Shown piece by piece: positions 6,154 to 11,338 of a stretch of DNA of 11,338 bases. Positions within the stretch are counted from its first letter, which is position 1; every line of letters starts with the position of its first letter. The stretch is from an uncultured Roseburia sp. (lineage in GTDB: Bacteria > Bacillota > Clostridia > Lachnospirales > Lachnospiraceae), in NCBI GenBank assembly GCA_945928585.1, contig CAMENQ010000041.1, positions 1 to 11,338 of the forward strand, given 5' to 3'. The translations under genes and the position numbers were made by a program. Below the pieces are notes generated by a model. It ran no database searches. It was not told the origin of the DNA and was given only the letters and a program-made list of their open reading frames with translations.

Positions 6154-7074
6154 ATGAGTACAGCATTTATTTTCCCAGGCCAGGGTGCACAGGTAGTAGG
6201 CATGGGTAAGGATTTTTACGAAAATTCACCACTTAGCAGGGAGGTTTTTGATAAGGCGACAGAGCTTTTAGACTTAGATATGAAAGCACTTTGCTTTGAA
6301 GAAAATGACAAAATCAATATTACTGAGTACACACAGGCAGCACTTGTTACCACATCGGTGGCAATGCTTAGAGTTTTGGAGGAAAAGGGTGTAAAACCGG
6401 ATGTATGTGCAGGTTTAAGCCTTGGTGAATATTGTGCACTTGTAGCTTCAAAGGTTATGAGCTTTGAGGATGCAGTAAAGACAGTAAGACAGAGAGGTAT
6501 ACTTATGCAGGAAGCAGTTCCTTTGGGACTGGGTGCAATGTGTGCAATCATTGGACTTGACGGACAAATTATTGCAGATACATGTGATGCAATAGATGGT
6601 GTGTCAGTAGCAAATTATAATTGTCCGGGACAGATAGTTATATCAGGTAAAAAGGAAGCCGTAGAAGAAGCATCAGAGAAGCTTAAGGAAGCAGGAGCAA
6701 GAAGATGTGTTATGCTTAACGTAAGCGGTCCGTTCCATTCAGCCATGCTTACTGAGGCAGGTGAAAAGCTGTACGAGGTGTTAAAGGATGTAGAGCTTCA
6801 TGATTTCAACATTCCTTATGTTACAAATGTTACAGCAGAGTATGTAACAGACACAAAGGATATAAAGGATTTACTTAAAAAGCAGGTATCATCATCAGTT
6901 AAGTGGCAGCAGAGTGTAGAGAAGATGATAGAAAACGGTGTTGATACATTTGTAGAAATAGGACCAAACAAAACCTTATCTTCATTTGTAAAGAAAATAA
7001 ATAAAGAAGTAAGGATTTTAAATATAGAGAAGTGGGAAGATGTTGATGCTGTAGTATCAGCTTTAAACGAATAA
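6154..7074 (+). CDS. fabD: Malonyl-CoA:ACP transacylase
   Basis: A 306-residue cytoplasmic enzyme that moves malonyl groups from CoA to ACP, supplying the extender unit for chain elongation. The family motifs are complete: GQGAQ at residues 9-13, the nucleophile Ser89 in GLSLGEY, Arg114 in the VRQRG segment that binds the malonyl carboxylate, and the catalytic His195 in SGPFHSAML. Length is normal for bacterial FabD. The ATG is preceded by AAAGGAG with 6 nt spacing. It follows acpP after a 117-nt hairpin-bearing spacer and is followed by fabG after 14 nt. Confidence 0.97.
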   Translation: MSTAFIFPGQGAQVVGMGKDFYENSPLSREVFDKATELLDLDMKALCFEENDKINITEYTQAALVTTSVAMLRVLEEKGVKPDVCAGLSLGEYCALVASKVMSFEDAVKTVRQRGILMQEAVPLGLGAMCAIIGLDGQIIADTCDAIDGVSVANYNCPGQIVISGKKEAVEEASEKLKEAGARRCVMLNVSGPFHSAMLTEAGEKLYEVLKDVELHDFNIPYVTNVTAEYVTDTKDIKDLLKKQVSSSVKWQQSVEKMIENGVDTFVEIGPNKTLSSFVKKINKEVRILNIEKWEDVDAVVSALNE

Positions 7075-7088
7075 TAGGAGGAAAAGTA

Positions 7089-7832
7089 ATGTTTAAAGGA
7101 AAAGTAGCACTTGTAACCGGTTCAGGACAGGGAATAGGAAAAGAAATAGCACTTAAGCTTGCAGCAGGCGGAGCTACACTTATTATAAATTATGTAGGAC
7201 CGGCAGATGGTGCAAATGAAGTTGTAGAAACCATAAAGTCAAACGGAGGCGAAGCTATGGCATATGAGTGCAATGTAGCAGACCTTGCAGCAGTTGAGAA
7301 GATGGTTGCTGATGTACTTGAAAAGTACGGAAGAATAGACATTCTGGTAAATAATGCAGGTATTACAAAGGATAACCTTATACTGAAAATGTCAGAGGCA
7401 GAGTTTGATGCAGTAATAAATGTAAACTTAAAGGGAACATTTAATGCCACAAAAGCAGTAACAAAAACCATGATGAAGCAGAGATACGGCAGAATTATTA
7501 ATATTGCAAGTATTGTAGGTGTTATCGGAAATGCAGGTCAGGCAAATTACTGTGCATCAAAGGCAGGTATTATAGGTATGACAAAAGCAGTAGCAAGAGA
7601 ACTTGCGTCAAGAAATATTACAGCTAATGCAGTTGCACCGGGATTTATAGACACAGATATGACAAGAGTTCTTCCGGACAGTGTAAAGGAATCACTTCTT
7701 GCAGAAATTCCTATGAAGAAACTGGGAAGTGTGGCAGATATAGCTAATGCAGTAGAGTTTCTGGCAAAAGAAGAAAGCGGATACATAACCGGACAGGTTA
7801 TAAATGTTAATGGCGGAATGGCAATGCAGTAG
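7089..7832 (+). CDS. fabG: 3-oxoacyl-ACP reductase
   Basis: A 247-residue short-chain dehydrogenase/reductase that reduces 3-oxoacyl-ACP to 3-hydroxyacyl-ACP using NADPH. The Rossmann dinucleotide loop GSGQGIG is at residues 11-17, NNAG at 88-91, and the catalytic set is Asn113, Ser141, Tyr154 and Lys158 (YCASK). The C-terminal GYITGQVINVNGGM pattern is typical of FabG. A perfect AGGAGG site (7076-7081) lies 7 nt before the ATG. It sits between fabD and fabF, the usual order in clostridial clusters, which supports the fatty-acid role rather than another SDR function. Confidence 0.97.
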   Translation: MFKGKVALVTGSGQGIGKEIALKLAAGGATLIINYVGPADGANEVVETIKSNGGEAMAYECNVADLAAVEKMVADVLEKYGRIDILVNNAGITKDNLILKMSEAEFDAVINVNLKGTFNATKAVTKTMMKQRYGRIINIASIVGVIGNAGQANYCASKAGIIGMTKAVARELASRNITANAVAPGFIDTDMTRVLPDSVKESLLAEIPMKKLGSVADIANAVEFLAKEESGYITGQVINVNGGMAMQ

Positions 7833-7848
7833 AAAGGATACAATGAAT

Positions 7849-9087
7849 ATGAGCAAGAGAGTAGTTGTTACCGGAATGGGTGCTGTTACACCTATAGGTA
7901 TAGGAGTAGATAATTTCTGGGCAGGTATAAAGGCTAATAAGGTTGGAATAAAGAAGATAGACAGATTTGACACTACAGAGTTTAAAGCAAAGGTAGCTGC
8001 ACAGGTAGATGATTTTGATGCAAAGGATTATATGGATCCGAAAACAGCCAAGAGAATGGAGCAGTTCTGCAGGTTTGCCGTTGTGGCAGCTACAGAAGCT
8101 GTGAAGGATGCGGGACTTGATATGGAAAAGGAAGATCCATATATGGTTGGTGTATCTGTAGGTTCAGGTATTGGCGGTCTTGGCGTAATAGAGGAAAATC
8201 ATCAGAGATATATGGAAAAGGGACCAAACAAAATTAACCTTTTACTTGTTCCTCTTATGATTTCAAATATGGCGGCAGGAAATGTATCTATACAGCTTGG
8301 AGCAAAGGGTAAATCAATAAATGTAGTTACAGCGTGTGCTACAGGAACACATTCTATAGGTGAAGCTTACAGAAGCATACAGTGCGGAGAAGCAGACGTG
8401 ATGATAGCAGGCGGTACGGAAAGCTGTATCACACCTATTGGTGTAGGCGGTTTTGCTGCATTAAAGGCACTGAGCACTACAGAAGATCCGGCACTTGCAT
8501 GCAAACCGTTTGATAAGGACAGAAACGGTTTTGTTATGGGTGAAGGCGCAGGTATTGTTATACTTGAGGAACTTGAGCATGCAAAGGCAAGAGGAGCAAA
8601 GATATATGCAGAGGTGGTCGGCTATGGTGCTACATCTGATGCATATCACATTACATCACCAGCCGAGGATGGTGCAGGAGCAGCCAGAGCCATGACAAAT
8701 GCCATGAATGAAGCAGGTATTACACCTTCACAGGTAGAATATATAAATGCTCATGGTACAAGCACACATCACAATGACCTTTTTGAGTCAAGAGCTATAG
8801 AACTTGCTTTTGGTGACGCAGCAAAGAATGTACTTGTAAGTTCAACAAAGTCTATGGTAGGACATTTGCTTGGAGCAGCAGGTGCAGTAGAGTTTATTAC
8901 ATGTGTAAAGAGTATAAATGACTCATATGTTCATCCGAATGTAGGCTTTAAGGAAGCTGAGGAAGGCATGAACTTAAATTATGTTAAGGACAACGGCATA
9001 AGTACTGAGGTAAATTATGCACTCAGCAACTCACTTGGTTTTGGAGGCCACAATGCATCAATTCTTGTAAAGAAGTATGAGGCGTAG
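7849..9087 (+). CDS. fabF: 3-oxoacyl-ACP synthase II (condensing enzyme)
   Basis: A 412-residue condensing enzyme that elongates acyl-ACP with malonyl-ACP. The catalytic triad is Cys163 (TACATG), His302 (NAHGTST) and His339 (KSMVGHLLGAAG), and the glycine-rich SNSLGFGGHNAS is near the end. Start choice: the ATG at 7849 gives MSKRVVVTGMG, matching the N-terminus and length (413) of Escherichia coli FabF, and lies 10 nt from AAAGGA (7833-7838). An ATG at 7843 (adding MN, only 4 nt from the site) is the alternative. A longer in-frame start at 7804 would lie inside fabG with no suitable site. The residues after HGTST are HHND rather than the more common PLND type, a small family variation next to the active site. 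With fabH absent from the window, it is the only condensing enzyme seen. Confidence 0.96.
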   Translation: MSKRVVVTGMGAVTPIGIGVDNFWAGIKANKVGIKKIDRFDTTEFKAKVAAQVDDFDAKDYMDPKTAKRMEQFCRFAVVAATEAVKDAGLDMEKEDPYMVGVSVGSGIGGLGVIEENHQRYMEKGPNKINLLLVPLMISNMAAGNVSIQLGAKGKSINVVTACATGTHSIGEAYRSIQCGEADVMIAGGTESCITPIGVGGFAALKALSTTEDPALACKPFDKDRNGFVMGEGAGIVILEELEHAKARGAKIYAEVVGYGATSDAYHITSPAEDGAGAARAMTNAMNEAGITPSQVEYINAHGTSTHHNDLFESRAIELAFGDAAKNVLVSSTKSMVGHLLGAAGAVEFITCVKSINDSYVHPNVGFKEAEEGMNLNYVKDNGISTEVNYALSNSLGFGGHNASILVKKYEA

Positions 9088-9114
9088 GCCGGAGGGAAAG
9101 GTTAGGTAGAGAAT

Positions 9115-9636
9115 ATGCAAGAATTTTGGAAGGATTTTGATGCCATAAAAGAACTTATAAAAGCAGTGTCAGATGCAAAGGTAGACTTTGTCTGGGAAAA
9201 GGATGATGGCTGCAAGATAACAATAAAAGCAGGTGAGAAAAAAATATCCGCACCTGCCGTACAGTCTGTTCAGATGCCTGTTCAGACAGTACAGCCTGTT
9301 GATTTTATGCCTATGACATCACAAAGCATGGTAGCACCACAGAATATTGTACAGCCACAGGCAGCAGAGTCAAATGATAATTCTCCGGCAGATGATGATG
9401 ACGTTCAGATAATTTCATCACCGCTTGTAGGAACATTTTACAGTGCAGCATCACCTGACGATGAGCCTTTCGTTAAGGTAGGAGACAAGGTTGTGAAGGG
9501 ACAGAAACTTGGCATAATAGAGGCTATGAAGCTTATGAATGATATTGAAAGCGATTTTGATGGTGAGATAGTAGAAATATTAGTTTCAAATGAAAGTATG
9601 GTAGAATACGGTCAGCCATTATTCAAGATTCGCTAG
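9115..9636 (+). CDS. accB: Biotin carboxyl carrier protein of acetyl-CoA carboxylase
   Basis: A 173-residue carrier subunit of acetyl-CoA carboxylase; its biotin shuttles carboxyl groups from biotin carboxylase to the carboxyltransferase to make malonyl-CoA. Three parts are visible: an N-terminal helical region (1-45), a flexible linker rich in Val, Gln, Pro and Met with repeated VQ units and an acidic end (about 46-97), and a C-terminal biotinyl domain (98-173). The biotinylated lysine is Lys139 in IIEAMKLMN, and the preceding SSPLVGTFY motif is typical. The ATG has only a weak AGG (9104-9106) in range; a strong GGAGGG (9091-9096) is 18 nt away. An in-frame TAG at 9103-9105 rules out a longer start. 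It lies between fabF (27-nt gap) and fabZ. Confidence 0.96.
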   Translation: MQEFWKDFDAIKELIKAVSDAKVDFVWEKDDGCKITIKAGEKKISAPAVQSVQMPVQTVQPVDFMPMTSQSMVAPQNIVQPQAAESNDNSPADDDDVQIISSPLVGTFYSAASPDDEPFVKVGDKVVKGQKLGIIEAMKLMNDIESDFDGEIVEILVSNESMVEYGQPLFKIR

Positions 9637-9640
9637 TATT

Positions 9641-9660
9641 CATTCATACACATTCATACA
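9641..9660 (+). repeat. Tandem duplication of a 10-bp unit
   Basis: The decamer CATTCATACA occurs twice without interruption in the 64-nt gap between accB and fabZ, beginning 4 nt after the accB stop. It is short and has no dyad symmetry. It is probably a slippage product with no necessary function. Confidence 0.8.
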
Positions 9661-9700
9661 GAGACAAAGGTTTTATAAGTGAAGGATAGAGGAGAAAGCA

Positions 9701-10123
9701 ATGTTAGGAATTAAAGAGATACAGGAAATTATACCACACAGACATCCTTTTCTGCTTGTGGATAAAATAGAAGAGTTAGTACCGGGTGAAAAGGCTGTTG
9801 GTTATAAAGCCATAACATATGATGAATCATTTTTCAAAGGACATTTTCCACAGGAGCCTGTTATGCCGGGAGTTCTTCAGATTGAGGCATTGGCACAGGT
9901 TGGAGCGGTGGCTATACTCAGCCTTGAAGAGAACAAGGGTAAGACAGCTTACTTTGGTTCCATAAATTCAGCAAAGTTTAAGAGAAAGGTAGTACCGGGC
10001 GATATGTTAAAGCTTGAGTGCGAAATTATTAAGAGAAAAGGACCTATAGGAGTAGGTAAGGCAGTGGCATCTGTAGACGGACAGGTGGCAGTTATAGCTG
10101 AGCTTACATTTGCAGTAAATTAA
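9701..10123 (+). CDS. fabZ: 3-hydroxyacyl-ACP dehydratase
   Basis: A 140-residue hot-dog fold enzyme that dehydrates 3-hydroxyacyl-ACP to trans-2-enoyl-ACP. The catalytic His48 is in FFKGHFP and the catalytic Glu62 in VMPGVLQIEALAQ. The N-terminal IPHRHPFLLVD is the standard FabZ signature, and the length is normal. A good AGAGGAG site (9688-9694) lies 6 nt before the ATG. No fabA, fabM or second fabZ-like isomerase is present in the window, so the origin of unsaturated fatty acids is not explained by this locus. Placement between accB and accC is the usual clostridial arrangement. Confidence 0.97.
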   Translation: MLGIKEIQEIIPHRHPFLLVDKIEELVPGEKAVGYKAITYDESFFKGHFPQEPVMPGVLQIEALAQVGAVAILSLEENKGKTAYFGSINSAKFKRKVVPGDMLKLECEIIKRKGPIGVGKAVASVDGQVAVIAELTFAVN

Positions 10124-10156
10124 GTTGTCGATTTGTAGCAGAATGGAGAGTAACAT

Positions 10157-11338
10157 ATGTTTAACAAAATTCTAATTGCAAACAGAGGAGAGATAGCAGT
10201 ACGAATAATCAGGGCGTGTCGTGAAATGGGCATAAAAACTGTTGCGGTTTATTCAGAAGCCGACAGATATGCACTTCATACGCAGCTTGCAGATGAGGCT
10301 GTATGTATAGGTCCTGCAAACTCAAAGGAAAGCTATCTGAATATGGAACGTATCATAAGTACAACTATAGTAACAGGTGCTCAGGCTATTCATCCGGGAT
10401 TTGGTTTTCTTTCAGAAAATGCAAAATTTGCAGAGCTTTGTGAAAAGTGTAATATAGCTTTCATAGGTCCAAGTGCAGATATTATAAACCGTATGGGAAA
10501 TAAATCTGAGGCACGAAGCACTATGATAGCAGCAGGTGTTCCTGTAACACCGGGTACTACGGAGCCTGTTTTTGATGCTAAGGTAGGAAAGGGAATAGCC
10601 GATAAAATGGGTTATCCTGTTATAGTAAAGGCATCATCAGGCGGTGGCGGAAAGGGCATGCGTATAGTAGAAAAGTCTGAGGATTTTGAGGAGAACTTTA
10701 ACACTGCCCAGAGAGAGTCAGTAAATGCCTTTGCTGATGACACCATGTATATAGAAAAATATATACAGTCACCAAGACATATAGAATTTCAGATACTTGC
10801 AGACAAGCATGGCAATGTAGTTCATTTAGGAGAAAGAGACTGCTCTATACAGAGAAAGCACCAGAAGGTAGTGGAGGAATCTCCGTCAGCAGCTATTGAT
10901 GACGACCTTAGAGCAAGAATGGGAGCTGTGGCAGTAAAGGCTGCAAAGGCAGTAGGTTACGAAAACGCAGGAACCATAGAGTTTCTTCTTGATAAAAACG
11001 GTGAGTTTTATTTTATGGAAATGAACACACGTATACAGGTTGAGCATCCTGTAACGGAAATGGTCACAGGTATGGATTTAATCAAGGAGCAGATAGCTAT
11101 AGCAGAGGGACTTCCTTTATCTGTTAAACAGGAGGATATCCACGTAAACGGTCATGCCATAGAGTGCAGAATAAATGCAGAAAACCCATCAAAGAACTTT
11201 ATGCCGTGTCCGGGAGTTATAAATGATATACATTTTCCGGGCGGAAATGGAGTAAGAATAGACTCAGCCATTTATAACGGTTATCGTATTCCGCCTACAT
11301 ATGATTCTATGATATGTAAGGTTATAGTACATGACAAG
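10157..11338 (+). CDS. accC: Biotin carboxylase subunit of acetyl-CoA carboxylase, 3' end cut by window
   Basis: The first 394 residues of a protein normally about 450 long; the frame is open to the window end. Biotin carboxylase uses ATP and bicarbonate to carboxylate the biotin on AccB. The N-terminal domain begins [17 protein letters not shown]. The ATP-grasp region holds Lys116, Lys158 and the glycine-rich loop SGGGGKGM (161-168), then His208, Glu275 and Glu288. The catalytic segment [15 protein letters not shown] (287-301) carries Asn290, Arg292, Gln294 and Glu296, and Arg338 is in ECRINAENP. These positions match Escherichia coli AccC closely. A GGAG at 10145-10148 lies 8 nt before the ATG; the gap from fabZ is 33 nt. 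The carboxyltransferase genes accD and accA are expected just downstream, outside the window. The enzyme is AccC rather than pyruvate carboxylase, judging by the operon. Confidence 0.96.
   Translation, partial: MFNKILIANRGEIAVRIIRACREMGIKTVAVYSEADRYALHTQLADEAVCIGPANSKESYLNMERIISTTIVTGAQAIHPGFGFLSENAKFAELCEKCNIAFIGPSADIINRMGNKSEARSTMIAAGVPVTPGTTEPVFDAKVGKGIADKMGYPVIVKASSGGGGKGMRIVEKSEDFEENFNTAQRESVNAFADDTMYIEKYIQSPRHIEFQILADKHGNVVHLGERDCSIQRKHQKVVEESPSAAIDDDLRARMGAVAVKAAKAVGYENAGTIEFLLDKNGEFYFMEMNTRIQVEHPVTEMVTGMDLIKEQIAIAEGLPLSVKQEDIHVNGHAIECRINAENPSKNFMPCPGVINDIHFPGGNGVRIDSAIYNGYRIPPTYDSMICKVIVHDK

Overview
The window comes from a low-GC, AT-rich Gram-positive genome, most likely a Clostridia member of the Lachnospiraceae type. 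This is inferred from strong GGAGG-type ribosome binding sites, heavy use of ATA and AGA codons, an LtaS-family polyglycerolphosphate synthase-like protein, and a fatty-acid operon in the clostridial order acpP-fabD-fabG-fabF-accB-fabZ-accC. All genes are on the + strand and none looks like part of a mobile element.

Region 1 (1-4680) is an envelope block. It opens with the last 23 codons of an ABC transporter ATPase. Two paralogous NatB/ABC-2 type permeases follow, each overlapping the preceding gene by an almost identical 11-nt junction. Then, after 30 nt, comes an LtaS-family membrane sulfatase-fold enzyme with five N-terminal membrane segments. No terminator is visible between these genes, so they probably form one transcript for an exporter and an envelope-polymer enzyme.

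Region 2 (4681-5581) is a single-gene unit: a good sigma-A promoter, a 252-residue protein that resembles the C-terminal part of the flagellar cap protein FliD, and a strong intrinsic terminator. No other flagellar gene is present.

Region 3 (5582-11338) is the type II fatty-acid synthesis operon. Positions 5582-5696 are A/T-rich spacer with no gene. After it comes a consensus-like promoter flanked by two copies of a TTTGA-N3-TCAAA palindrome, very like operators of the MarR-family lipid regulator FabT. One copy lies just upstream of the -35 box and one covers the end of the -10 box and the likely transcription start. The operon encodes acyl carrier protein, malonyl transacylase, ketoacyl reductase, condensing enzyme II, the biotin carrier of acetyl-CoA carboxylase, hydroxyacyl dehydratase and biotin carboxylase (cut by the window end after 394 residues). 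Together these make malonyl-CoA, load it on ACP, condense, reduce and dehydrate. The enoyl reductase (fabK/fabI), the initiating enzyme (fabH) and the regulator gene are not in the window, although in Clostridium acetobutylicum they sit next to or inside the same cluster. At the place where fabK would be expected, between acpP and fabD, there is instead a 117-nt spacer with a long imperfect RNA hairpin and a competing shorter one.

The window is mainly core metabolism. The points most worth following are the double operator, the acpP-fabD hairpin with the missing fabK, the Thr-to-Ser change at the catalytic position of the LtaS-like enzyme, and the orphan FliD-like gene.
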